This document shows, piece after piece, positions 1-12,328 of a stretch of DNA of 64,000 bases. The position numbers and the translations under genes are program-made. This DNA comes from Adineta steineri (taxonomy: Eukaryota; Rotifera; Eurotatoria; Adinetida; Adinetidae). Below the pieces are notes generated by a model that saw only the letters and a list, made by a program, of their open reading frames with translations, was not told the DNA's origin and made no database searches. Each line of letters starts with the position of its first letter. Position 1 is the first letter of the stretch. The stretch covers positions 244,758 to 308,757 of the forward strand of contig CAJNOI010000021.1 of assembly GCA_905250115.1 (NCBI GenBank). The letters run 5' to 3'.

Positions 1-1345
1 ATATATGTAACTCATTTGATTTAAATTCACCAAAGTCATATCAAATAGTATACTATGATCCTGAGACATTGTCTTTTGTCGATCTCAAAGATCCATTACA
101 TCAAGGATTCAATTTATCAAATAATATCCATTTTTTTGTAGTAAATAATTCATCTATACATTCAGATATTTCTTCTCACAATGGTAGGAAACATAATTTA
201 ATAAATAAAAAAATAATAATAAAATTTTCTATTTAGCTTCAGATATTCAAATAGATCAAGCTATACTACATATTAACAATGAAAATTCATCGAGTAATGA
301 AAATTATTCGTTTAATATAGATGTATCTGTAGACAGTATTAAAGCTGACGATGATAGTTTACAAATTGACATGGAATATTCACATACAATGAATGAAGGT
401 AATAATTCACTTGAAATTATTGATTAGCTAAAACATAAATATTCTCTCTGTTAATTGTAGATTTAGTGTCAAATCGACTTTTCTTCTCATTAGATGTGAA
501 GCCTACTCAACGAGATATGTATAAATCTGATCAATTTAATTCTAGTTCAGAAAAAGCTAATGGACGTATCAGTCGTGTACAAGGTATCAAAGACGTATCC
601 GAAAAAATGCGTCAAGTACTGCCGAAACTTCGAGTAATTATATTTTATACTCTTAATATTTTCTTTCTTAATCAACAACATTTTTTTTCTTATTAGATTC
701 CTTCAATGTATCATAAATTAAATGTAAAACTTCTTGTATTTGTTGTATCTGAAGATTTACAAAATGGAATGCGTATTTGGTCTAAACATTGTCATAAAGG
801 ATTTTTACCGGAGAATTTTACAAAAGATACAGAAACAATAAATCCTATTGAATTTGATTTGAGTAAATGTAATTTAACAAATGAAGGAGATTTTGCGTAA
901 GTGTATTGTAGAAAAAGAATTGATGTTGATTTATTTTTATTTGATTAATATTTAGATTAAGTGTACAAATGATAACGAAATGGAATAAATCTTCTAGAGA
1001 AGTTAACGAATTTTATCGACTCGAAGATAATAAAACGAAACTGATACATTCAGCACCACATGATTCACATTCTCCGCGTTTACTTTGTGTGATTCAACGA
1101 AATGGTATTATTGAATGGAATACACTTTGTTTATCAGATTTTATTAAATCACGTAAGAAAAATTAAATATATAATATAAATATTAATTTAATTCTTTATC
1201 TATTTAGCAAAACCTGCAAAACATGCATATTCAAATATTAATTCAGGTTTGTGTAATTTCATATTTATCTTATTGTTCTTATCAAATTATTCTTTTAGAT
1301 CAAACGCATTCATCACCTCACAAACGTTTGAAAACTAGTAATTAA
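1..1345 (+). CDS. Unrecognised nuclear-type protein, 3' part (5' end outside window)
   Basis: Seven exons can be joined in one frame with GT-AG introns: up to 183, 237-398, 461-633, 697-896, 956-1152, 1208-1246 and 1299-1345, ending in TAA at 1343-1345. The first exon is open from the window edge, so the start is missing. The predicted protein has a segment with 'YYDPETLSFVDL', a Ser/Asn-rich linker, a conserved-looking core around 'KLNVKLLVFVVSEDL' and 'MRIWSKHCHKGFLPENF', a region rich in charged residues, and a short basic C-terminus ('SPHKRLKTSN') that could act as a nuclear localisation signal. I do not recognise the family. Phase agreement at all six junctions supports a real gene; the nuclear role is inference from the basic tail only. 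Confidence 0.6.
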
Positions 1346-3834
1346 CATGTTTATATTCAGATAATGGCACTAATCAAGAATACCGGTTCAATATAGTCGT
1401 ATTTTTCATAGTTTAATTGTCAATATAAACAATCGATGTATCATTTTTTTGTTTTACGAGTGAATTTCTCAGGGAAATAAATTAAACATAAAAATATTTC
1501 GTTTTTTTTCCAGAAAGGATGTATGAATCATATTCAGGGTATATATCTTTCTTTATTCATTTTAATTGAATATAATAATGACAAACGTCTCAAGTGTAAT
1601 GCGTACTTCAACAAAGTAGAAAATGCTGTATATTGGAAATTAAAACAACATATAATTTATTGATACTATTCTTCTTTGGATTTTACCAATTACTACTGAT
1701 GCGTACAAGAGGGTAAAAATGGTATGTTGGAAGATTAACTTTCTTTGTCCATATGATTATTAAACAGGAATAATCCAAACAAGAAAACAAAGGAAGAAGA
1801 AAAGTTTCAATAAATCATATGTTATTTTGATTTCGAATATATAGCCTTTTCACTCTGTTGAAGAAAGCATTGCATTCAAAACGTCAGTTATTATTATATT
1901 CAATTAAAATAAATAAACTGAGAGAGAATTACGTAATATGATTAAAATATATTGTATATATAAAGTTTATATAGACCACACTGGAAATTAGGAGTAAAAG
2001 CTATTGGTAGCATCATTGTTTAGATTTCATGCAAACGATATGTCGTGTACTGATTATGAATTAAACAAGAACTAAAAGAAAAGAATTTCATAATTTTGAA
2101 GGAAGTAGCAACGGTGAATTCTGTATTTTAGACAATCTGAACACTAATTCTAGCAGTATATTACCTATTGTTTTTGCCTAAATAAATAAATATTATATTC
2201 ATTCGTGATCTACTTCATATTTCCAAGATTGCTTTGCTAATTGTTTACTGAAAAAAAAAAGATGGTACTACATGATTTTATCATAATACTATTCTTTTAT
2301 TTATAAGATTGTAGAACAAGAATGAGATTTAATAAAACTTAATTTATGTAGCTATATATATAGTTCTATTCCAAATACGAGATGTTCAAGGTTATCATAT
2401 CGATTATTGACATTATCTTCGTGTGCCATTGATCCAAACGATGAATAGAATATTTTCACATCGATTAATATTTGACCTCGACTAGATAATGAACTTGTAA
2501 ATACATTATCACTAGTATATGACTTATATTTCATACAATTAAATAATATAAATATATATAGACTCATTTTAATAAGAATATTTTTGATATTGTTACAGTA
2601 ATTCAATATTCAAGTATAATAATGCTTCCTTTACTCAAATAAATTCAACATTTAGTAGTTGTATAGTTATTATAATACGTGACTTTTAATGTAAAGTTTG
2701 CTTAACACAGTCTATTGGTACTACCTTTAAGATTAAGATCAACATTATTCAGTTCATTGACATATGTTATTTTAGGAGATAGCACTCTCCATGTATTTAC
2801 ATTGACATTTATCAGCTCATATGAAGCATCAATGATTATCTCTTCTACGATTTCATAATCATTTACTGGATTAGTCGAAGGATTTCTTTTGTTTTTAAAT
2901 AATTCCAGATAAAATTATTGATGCAATAGATATTACTTATCCTTGATTAGTTTTTCATATATGATTCACAATTATTTTACGATACGACTTCTGAGAAGAT
3001 ATAGAACTCAATCAATCTTTTTTTACTCGATCCTATCGATAATATAGTAACACCTATCTATTTTTTTTTGATATTGGCATTTATCAATCAATCATACGAT
3101 CATTCTTGTTTTTATATACTAATCCAACAAGTACGCATAACCTTTCGTTAATAGATTCTGACACTTTTAGAAACGTAACTAACATTCCATCATCTGTTTC
3201 GATTCATAATAATTGTGACAGGTAGTAGGAAGAAATCAATTTCAGTTTCAGGTACCCTAGATCTTTCGATCGATGATAATATTTGTCTAATGAGATTATC
3301 TGATTTTTATTGAAATCAATAGATTATTAATCAAAGGTTTAGTTACTATCATTCCTCATAGATATCATTTACTTTTGTTATCATTATCTTTAGTAAGTTA
3401 TTCTATATTTTTTGTATATATATGTATATCATTTGCTTTCCTATGTCAAAATTAAAGGCACTCCAATTCGACGTCATCGGCAACAAGAAGATAAACATAG
3501 TCTAAGATACAAACTTGTCATCAAGACTATTTCTGATTTAACCAAATCTTTTTATCTAATAAAAGCTTATCAAACTCTATACCATTAATTTAGATTGATA
3601 AAAAAATAAACTTGAATTATTGAAAAAACTAAATAGTAATATATCATAGAAGTTAATTTTAAATAAAATAATTTATACGAATAAAAACTACAGAATGTAT
3701 ATGTTAGTCGAATAGAAAGTGATACAAACAAATAATGTATTCTTCTATTATTTTAATTCGTATGCAAAAAAAAAGAATAATGTTTTGTTTTTTCGTCAAA
3801 TTATCTCGTTATAAAATTGTTTGTGTTAGTCTTA
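1346..3834. other. Gene-poor stretch with possible decayed coding fragments
   Basis: No complete gene is visible in this 2.5 kb. Three short open stretches have less biased composition than their surroundings: on the minus strand about 2702-2892 (contains 'NDYEIVEEIIIDASYELI') and about 3193-3303 (contains 'IERSRVPETEIDFLLP'), and on the plus strand about 3453-3585 (contains 'RRHRQQEDKHSLRYKL'). They do not join into a gene model, so they may be relics of one or more broken genes or isolated exons. The remainder is plain AT-rich sequence. Confidence 0.3.
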
Positions 3835-4236
3835 TTATTGAGCGGTAATAGGATTTTCTGTTTTTGTTGGTGTTGTCGGTACACTGGGATTAATTGAAAG
3901 AATATGATCATCATGTATATCAAATTTCCATTCAGTCACCGGACATATAACACCATTAAATGGTTGTTCAAGTGCATATGTTTTATCATTATCATGAACT
4001 TCTATTCGTGAAACAACTTTACGACAAGTAAATGTTGCATCAGGTGATGGTTGATATTCACGTTCTGGTATACAAGCACGACCACCAGCGTCAAGTGTAA
4101 CAGAAATTGATTCATTTGTATTATTTGTACCAGCTGAATAATGAATTGTACATTTGACTGGTTTAGTTGTTTTATTACTGATTACTCCAGCATAAACATG
4201 ACGTGGCGGAGCACATAAAGCTCGTGAAGCAGGCAT
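3835..4236 (-). CDS. Small single-exon protein of unknown function (133 aa)
   Basis: A single uninterrupted frame from ATG (complement of 4234-4236) to TAA (3835-3837). The protein begins 'MPASRALCAPPRHVYAG' and has alternating hydrophobic/polar stretches such as 'TKPVKCTIHYSAG' and 'VVSRIEVHDNDKTYAL', which look like beta-strands of a small beta-sandwich; the last 15 residues are Pro/Thr-rich. There is no clear signal peptide or membrane segment. Codon use (varied, not only AT-ending) and length exceed chance in this AT-rich sequence. I do not recognise the family. It sits between the decayed stretch upstream and the AP-1 mu gene, on the same strand as the latter. Confidence 0.6.
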   Translation of the reverse strand: MPASRALCAPPRHVYAGVISNKTTKPVKCTIHYSAGTNNTNESISVTLDAGGRACIPEREYQPSPDATFTCRKVVSRIEVHDNDKTYALEQPFNGVICPVTEWKFDIHDDHILSINPSVPTTPTKTENPITAQ

Positions 4237-4785
4237 TTATTTTTCTCTTAATTTAACTAGAAACGAATATAAAATATCTGTAATCATATCTAATATACAC
4301 TCACCACTGAATATGTATATATATACACTACTGCTTAACCTCAAAAGACAACGCCAATGATGATGAATACGAAGAAGAAAAAGAAAACAGCAATGTCAAT
4401 ACTAAAGCTCTCAGTCGACTCCAGGATAGAAGCCGTTTTTCTTCTTTTTTTTCTTCTTTCCCATCATATTCAGTAGAATATTGTCTGTACGAGCTAACGC
4501 AAAATTAATCGTAGCTCTGACGGAAATAGAATTGTATCTCTCTTCTCTTTTTTTTCAGTAACAACGACAACAACAACAACAATAACGACATATGTATAGA
4601 TATACAGTCGTCTATACAAGTTTATTGCGATATTCGATATAATATAGATCATTGTTATTCTTGTCCGTATTTTTTATTCATTTCTTTAAAACATTAAAAT
4701 TCTCACAACAAATCACAATTATATATGAAGGAATGTCAATAGGAAATATTATTCATAAAACTAAAAATTACACAAAAACAAATCA
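4237..4785. other. Intergenic stretch with low-complexity DNA
   Basis: Probable promoter/5' region of the small minus-strand gene below it and 3' region of AP-1 mu. It contains pyrimidine runs around 4440-4460 and 4548-4556 and an ACA/ACG trinucleotide tract near 4560-4590. No coding exon seen. Confidence 0.4.
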
Positions 4786-6450
4786 TTATGTACGTATTTG
4801 ATAATCACCATTCATTGTTATATATCGAACCCATGGTAATGCTTGATAACCACTTTTTTCAATAATTTTTAAATATCTAACCTAGAAATATTATATATAA
4901 AATTTCTTTTGCAAAAATATGAATTTAATCATTAATTTACTTGTATTCCTGATGTTGTAAAATAAGGAATTTCAAATTTAACTTCAATTGGAGGTTTAGC
5001 TTCAAGATCTTCACTAACAATACTTGGTAATTTAAAATGAGCACGCATTATAAATTCTTTTCCACCCTAAATATATATATACAATCAGATATTTGAATAT
5101 TTCTATAGAAATAAACACGTAACTGGAAATGATTTAATTGACCAAACCATAGCATTTTTTTCAGGAACATATTTAACTGAACCTGTTGTAGATTTAAATT
5201 GTCCTTTATGTGCATCAGATGGAACAGAAACAATAATTTCAACATTATTTGCTGTTGAACGACGTTTAAATTGAGATTTAGCTTTAATCATATATTCAAC
5301 ACGTGAATGAGCATGTTTTTCAGTAACAGATTCAATCCATATCAATGGTTTTATCTAAAAATTACTTCATTCTTCTTATTTTTTACAACTATTCTTCTCT
5401 TTTTTTTACTTGTGTACTAAGTCGATAGGACATTAATTCAAATTCACCATCTGGTGGAACAAATGATATAGTACGATCATTTTCAAAACGAGATAAACGA
5501 ACACATTGATGAAATTTAACATCTTCTAATTCAACACCTTTATTTTTGGTACCTAAATAATATAAATTTAAAATATAAATAAATATATAGAGATTAAACA
5601 TACGTCCAGTAGTTTCAAAAAGAATTTTATCATTAAGTCCAAGTCGTAATTCAGGCATACCACTTAGATAAACACGCATTTTAATAACTCCATTAATTTC
5701 TGAACGAAGAACATTACCATTTGAACTAACCTAGATTAATATTGAAAAAAAACCCAAAAAGTTTTTTAATGTAAAAAAATTAAATTAAATTTTTACTAAA
5801 ATATTCACTGCTTCAATAACGTCAAGAAAAACTTCATTCTTTCGATATTTGACTCCATCTGATCGCCAACTAACTTGATTTGTTAATGCTTGTGGTGGAC
5901 GAACTTGTTCAATTTTATGACCTTCTTGTGTAATATATTCTTGAAGAATATTTGAATCAGTTGATTGAGGAAAACCAAAATCCATTAATTCATCAAGTAA
6001 TTCATAAACAATAACAAAATTATCTCGAATTGATTCTTCTTCAAGTTCTTTAAAATATTCACAAAATACTCGAACACATTTATAAAGAAATGATAAAACC
6101 ATTGCAATATTTGCATTAATCTTTGTTGTACATACAACTACAAATATAAAGAATATACAGAATTTTTTGTTGGAAATAGAAAAAAATATGACTAACGATA
6201 AAGATTATTGTATTTTATATAAACAAAAGCAACTTCACCATGCTGAAATATAGGCGATAATTGAGATTCATCTTCTTTTTCTAATAATATTTGCATAAAC
6301 TTTTCAATAACATTCATTTCAATATCACCACGATAGTTCCGAGATATAAGTACCTGAATAACGAAATAAATTAATTGTCCAATACTGACAATGAGAAATT
6401 GCACTTACTTTGCCTTTCATATCCAAAATATAGATACCTGAGGCTGACAT
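4786..6450 (-). CDS. AP1M1: AP-1 complex subunit mu (medium clathrin adaptor)
   Basis: Eight exons join without a frame break: 6409-6450, 6197-6353, 5797-6137, 5604-5730, 5410-5552, 5124-5354, 4941-5066 and 4786-4881, giving 420 aa, close to the usual 423. The N-terminal longin-like domain begins 'MSASGIYILDMKGK' and continues 'VLISRNYRGDIEMN'; the mu-homology domain carries 'MRVYLSGMPELRLGLND', 'IWIESVTEKHAHSRVEYM' and 'SQFKRRSTANNVEI', all hallmark AP-1 mu stretches. The family recognises Tyr-based (YxxPhi) sorting signals in cargo tails and works in the AP-1 heterotetramer at the trans-Golgi network and endosomes. Identification is strong and it looks intact. Introns are 44-78 nt. Assignment to mu1 rather than mu2 rests on the near-identity of the N-terminus and the RRSTANNVEI region. 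Confidence 0.96.
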
Positions 6451-7393
6451 GTTTGACAAATCTATTAATCAATTGGAAAATGTAGTTCACACTAACAGAG
6501 AACAGAAGGGAGAAATACAATTGTTTCTTTCTAGAGTATTATTAACACGTCGCACGCATACTCAATCCATGATGACAACCACTCACTCTTAGTCACCTTT
6601 TACTTTTCTTCCATCCTATCATGCTAAAAAAAGTGACAGATGGCAGACATCGTCACTTATTCAATATTAAGCATAGCTGTTAGATTTCAATAACGAAAAA
6701 CGTTAGCTTTTCTATTTTTCTAGTGAAAAGATGTATTTTAAGCAGCCAACATCTTTTATTAAAAGCGTGACAATAACCAGGTATGCTTTTCTTGATTTTT
6801 CATATTAAATATGTATCTAATCACACACTATTGATGATGTAAAGACTTTCGCACAATATGCTCTTGTTATTTTTACAGACAATATAAGATGCACTATTAG
6901 ATCAATATATTGTCTCTGAGGAAATCACTAGCAACAGTAAAAATTTCATCAACTGATTGAATATTGATGTATAAGTTGGGACTAAATTGGAAAGCTACCC
7001 TTGAAAACATGAACATTAGGAAATCTCAGTACGAAGACTGATTGTATACTAATATAGTTCCACACATACACATACAAAACTTATTTCGTTTATAATTAAA
7101 TGAGTCCAAAATATTTCAATATGTAATAATAAACTTGATAGATTTTGTCATACTTGTTTTTTAAAAATTGTTTTGTATCTTAAAAATAAACTGAATTAAA
7201 ATATTTACAGATCTTCTTAATTATACTTTCTAAAAGTAAAAATTCTTCTTATAGATTCATAGATATTCATTTAATATGAGGACTACTAATATATTCTTTA
7301 AAATCCAAAACTTTTAATTTCTGTTACGAATAACAACATACAAAAAAAAGTATTTTTTAAGATATCTGCCTATGTTTACATTATATAAATATA
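6451..7393. other. Intergenic, nothing recognised
   Basis: Upstream region of the AP-1 mu gene (minus strand) and downstream region of CEP131 (minus strand). AT-rich with no exon, RNA gene or repeat that I can support. Confidence 0.4.
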
Positions 7394-10300
7394 TTAGGAT
7401 GGTTGTGTCTTTTTCGGTGTATTATTGCTATTAGAAGGTGTCGTAGCAATTAATTTTCTTTGTTGTGCTAATAAACCTTCAAGATGATCAGCTCGTTTAA
7501 CTGCTGCATCAAATTGAGTACGTAATGTTTGTACTTGTTCATCTTTTTTACTAATTGCTTGTTTAATTCTTAAAATAAAACGAAAGAAATAACATAAATA
7601 TGTAATAGATTAAATATCAATTTACTTTTCATGTACAGTTTCCAATTCTTTTTCTTTATCTCTTTGTAATAAATCAATCTCTTCTTTTTTCTTATCCAAT
7701 TCTATTTGTTGTCGAGCACGTAATTCTGCCATATCACCTTTAATACGACGATTTTCTTCTTCAGTTAATACAAGTCGATCAGCAAATTCTTGTCGAATTA
7801 TATCCGATAAACGTTCACGTTCTTTTTGTAATGTTTCAGTTATCTAATAAATATATTAAGAGTAAAAAATTGAAAATTTTGAATATTGAACTATATATGA
7901 TTGAACAAGTTTCGAATTATTTGTTAAATTTTTAACGTTATATTAATGGCTTATGAGATATTTCATTATCATTCTTGTTCAGTACGAATTTAGAGGTTAT
8001 ATAACTTAAACTATCTTATCATATGAGTGTCTATCTCTTAATAGTCTACCGAAATCATTTATTCTGTGAATAGTTGTATACTTCAAATGATTCTCGAAGT
8101 ATAGCATGAATGTTCTACCGGTCGATCTTGTATACAAATGTGGTAAATTAGATTGAATAGTAATATTGTAATAGTATTTAATACAGTTGCACTCAAACGA
8201 ATGATAAAGATTTTTCTTAACCGACATTTTAGAAATGAAATTGTTTCAACTTAGTTCATATCTATGATGTTATTTATCAAATATCCTCTTAGTACCAGCA
8301 TGATTCTTATTTAAACAATGTACTAAAGACTCAAATAATAAAGCTATACAATACAAATCGTGTGTCAATCCATTGAAAATAAAAATAATCGATGAATCTC
8401 CTTTCTTTTTACCTTTTTAATATCATTAATTTCTGTTTCTTTTTGTCTAAGTATAACTTGTAATCGTTCATTTTCACCTAGAAATAATTCTTAATTTTTA
8501 TTAGATTTAATTAGAAAAATGTATCTACCATCAGTTTCTGTTAATTGTGCTTTCATTTGATTATATCGTTCTTTTGTTTGTTTTTCTGAATGTTCAAGTT
8601 CTCGAAATTCTGCTTCATATTTATCTCGAATACGTCTAAATAAATCGAAATATATTTTCAAAAAAAAGAAAGAACGGAGAAATTATTTTACTTGACACGA
8701 TTTTCTGCTGTACGTTCAGCTTCTTCTTTAGTCATTGATGTATCTGAGTCGAATTGTGAAATAATTTTTTCAATTTCTCTATCACGTTCACGTCTCATTT
8801 GTTCTCTTAATTCACGTTCTTTCGTAGCTAACGATGTTTCTTGTTTTTTCATATAATTTTCTTCCCAACTTTGTTTTTCTAATGCTAATTTTTCTTTTAA
8901 TTCATGTATTTCACTTGCATGTCGTCGTTCTGCTTCTAAACGTATAGCTTCATATTCACGTTTAGCAGCATCAGCAGCTGTTCGATGATTTTCTTCAATA
9001 TCACGTCGAAGTCTAGAAATAAAAACAATATCAATTTAAATCTCAATAGAAGAAAATAATTTACTTATCAAGATCAGCACGTTGTCTAGTTGCTAATTCT
9101 GCTTGTCGATTTTTTTCATCTTCGATTTCTGTATAAAGTCTTCGACGTTGTTCAACAAATGATTTTTCTTCATCACGTATAGCTTTCTCATATTTTTCTC
9201 GTGCTGAATCACGTTCACGAGCAATAGCTGATTCTTTTTCACGTTCTAATTGATCACGTAAATCTTCTGTCATACGAACATAACGTTGAGCTGCACGTTC
9301 ATCAGCAGCTAATAATTCAGCTTCATGAACTGTTTTCATTTTAGCTAATTCAGCTTTATGTTTACCAATTAATTTTTGTATTTCAGGTTCTAAACCACGA
9401 ACAGTTAATTCTTTAATTTTTTTTGTTTTTTCGTCAATCCAACGTTCACGTCGTAATTTTTCTGCTGCTTCATGAACATCTTTTAATTTTTGTAATTCAA
9501 TACGATGTGATTCTTCCATATTTTTTAAACGATCACTAGATTTTTTATCAATAGTTTTTAATTCAGTAACTAAACGTTCACAGCGCTCGGATAATTTCTT
9601 TTTATCATCAATTAACTAGAGAAAAAAACAAATAAGAAATTATCATGAATAGAAGATAGACAGTTGACTACAACGTATTACAGTCAATGAGATTAAATTT
9701 AGTCTACAGTAGTTTCTCTCGAATAGGTCAAATAAATACGATTAAGAAAAAAATAAGAACCTGATCAATAAATGATAAATGACGTTGAATGGTGCTTTCA
9801 TAATCATCTTTTTGTAATTGTAAACGATGTTCTAATTCACGTTCAGATTCTTTTGCATGTCGAATATTTAATTCACGTTGTTGGTTCTAAATATAAAATA
9901 AATTATTTGATTGTCTTATTACGTAAAGATAAATATACCAATCTTTGCTGAGAAATCATCAATTGTCGTTGTTTTTCTTCATTATCCATTCTTAATTGTA
10001 GAACTGTTTCTGTTACATCTTGTGCTGTACGTGTTGCTTCATGATCAAGATCATCATTATCATCATATTGAAATTCTTCATCTGGTGATTTTCTTGGTTG
10101 TACAGTAACTGCTAAGGACTTATGTGGTGTTGTTACCTGAAATGTATTAAGTTATAGGTTTTTATTTAAAATTATTTTTGATTTACTTTATTTTGATGCT
10201 TTATTTGTTGATCGACTGATGGTGACGCTCGAACTTGTGGTACAGCGACTGATTGTGCTAATTTTTTTGGTTGTTGTTGTTGTTGATGTTGTCGAGATGA

Positions 10301-12077
10301 TTGAGGTGGAGTTGTAAATCGAACTGTAGAAGGTGCGGTCGATTTTTGAGATCGAACACTTTCAAGAGTAATATCATTATGATTCGCTTCATCCAAATAA
10401 GATAAAATAGAATCAACACGACTTGGAGGTTGAGATGGTACTTCATTGGCAATAGGTGGAGGTGTTGATGAATCAATCAAATAAGCTAAATTAAGCAGAT
10501 GCAATAAGAAAATATTTCCACTTTTCTCTTATTTTTATCGATTATTCAATCATACCGGAATCGTTTTCAGGTGAAGATTGTACAGGAAATTGTTCGACTT
10601 CTTCTAATTTTCTTAATGTTTCATAAACATCAGTTAATGTTACTTTGGATGTAATTGAACTATCAGATGTGACTCTCTATTTAAAAACAAACGTTAATTG
10701 AATTCGAATAGAAAAAGAAAGGATTCATACATCATCAATATGTGGTGAAGGTGGAAGTGGCGATGGACCATGATTTGTTCGTTGTCTAGCTGATGATGGT
10801 CGATGATTAGGTGTTGATGGACGACGTTCATCGAGTTTATTATGATTTTCATATTGTAATTTTTTTCGTTGTTGTTGTTGTAGTTGTTGCTGTTGTTGTT
10901 GTGTTTCCTGTAGGATAAAATCATGTTAATATATTAAAAAGTATTAAAATATTACTTTAAGAGTTGTTAATCGTGCTTGACGTTGTTTATCATCTCGAGC
11001 TCTTTTTTGTTCTAGTAAAGATAATTTTTCTAATTCTTTTGTTCGTTCCATTGATGCATAATGTTCAACTTTCTTTTGTTCTAATACTCTTTAATAATGA
11101 AAATAGTAATAATATTTCAAATAGATTAATTCAAATTCTTAACAAACCTTTTCAATGCTGCTTCAGCCATTTTACGTCTCATTTGAATTTTTCGATACCA
11201 ACGTTGAATAGTTATTGAAGCCATTTTAGCTTTTAAATCAACTTCAATTGGTGTTGCTTGAGATATACCAGCCATCTGAGATGCTGGCATATGTTGTCCA
11301 CGTCGATTATGACTTGATTGAAGAAGATTTGTTCCTCCATTAAGACTATCACGTGAAATACCTACAGGACCTACACCACGACTGTGTTGTTGTTGTTGTT
11401 GTTGCTGTTGTTGTGGAGTAAATGAAGAATCTATATGATGAAGTTGATCAATCCAACGATGTGTATCATCCCAGTCATCATCATTAGGTTTTTGTTGAAA
11501 TGATTGTCGATGTTGTTGTTGCTGTTGTTCTCGATCAGTAAAAAATGCATCGACATCATCATGCTGTGGACTTGACCCACGAAATGCATTGGATGATATT
11601 AATGGAGACTAAAATATGAGAAAATTTTGTTTTCTGACATTTAAATATATAAAAGCAATCTTTCATAAATAGAAAATTTAGCTAAAAAATTACAATGATT
11701 AAGTTTCCTACTTGTTTAGCATCAGGTGTCGGTGATGTAAGCCAGGCAGGTCTTTGACCATGATTACTATTGCGTCTAAAATTGAAATAAAAGTAAATTT
11801 TTTTTACAAGATATTCAATGAAAATAAAATTACCTTTGTCGAGCACTACTTATATTCGAATTTATTCGATGTTCTTTACCACTTCCTTAAAATCAGCATA
11901 TATATAATAATTATCTAGATTTTATTCATTGTAATTACCTGGTCTTGCTGATGTTGTGGGTTGTTTTGCTTGAGAATGACTTCTTGCACTAGTTGAACGT
12001 GATGAACTATTTCCTGATGGTTGAACTGAATTTCCTTTTAATGATAAATTATATCCATCATTTGGACGATAAGCCAT
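7394..12077 (-). CDS. CEP131: CEP131 (AZI1) centrosomal/centriolar-satellite coiled-coil protein
   Basis: A multi-exon gene starting at ATG 12075-12077 ('MAYRPNDGYNLSLKG') and ending at TAA 7394-7396 ('TPKKTQPS'). The N-terminal third is low complexity, with Ser-rich and poly-Gln stretches (11385-11413 and 10875-10905). An IQ-type motif 'ITIQRWYRKIQMRRK' lies near 11180-11220. The C-terminal half is continuous coiled coil with CEP131-specific stretches: 'RRERWIDEKTKKIKELTVRG', 'LEPEIQKLIGKHKAELAK' (9061-9519) and, near the end, 'TQFDAAVKRADHLEGLL'. In animals CEP131 sits on centriolar satellites and at the ciliary base and is needed for cilium formation. Most introns are about 50-70 nt, but one within the coiled-coil region (about 7850-8412) is over 550 nt. 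Exon ends were placed by eye, so small boundary errors are possible. The gene is divergent with RanBP3. Confidence 0.92.
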
Positions 12078-12328
12078 TATTAGTCTTAACGAAATAATAT
12101 TCGTAAAAAAAGAATCATTTCTTTCATTTTCACCATACCTCTATTCTTTAGTCTATAGAATACTTAGTAATAGACTTCATTTTTGATCTAGATGTCAGTA
12201 GAAAACAAATTTGAAAACCCCATTTGATTGGTTTAGAAATCAGACCTAATCATATTCATGCATTCATCAGTTGTCTAAAGATTAAAATTAAAACATTCTT
12301 ACTGGCTTATATCGCATCACAGAATAAA
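12078..12328. promoter_or_regulatory. Short divergent intergenic region between CEP131 and RanBP3
   Basis: Only 251 bp separate the CEP131 start (minus) and the RanBP3 start (plus), so both 5' regions must lie here. A shared bidirectional promoter is plausible. I see no named element in it. Confidence 0.45.
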
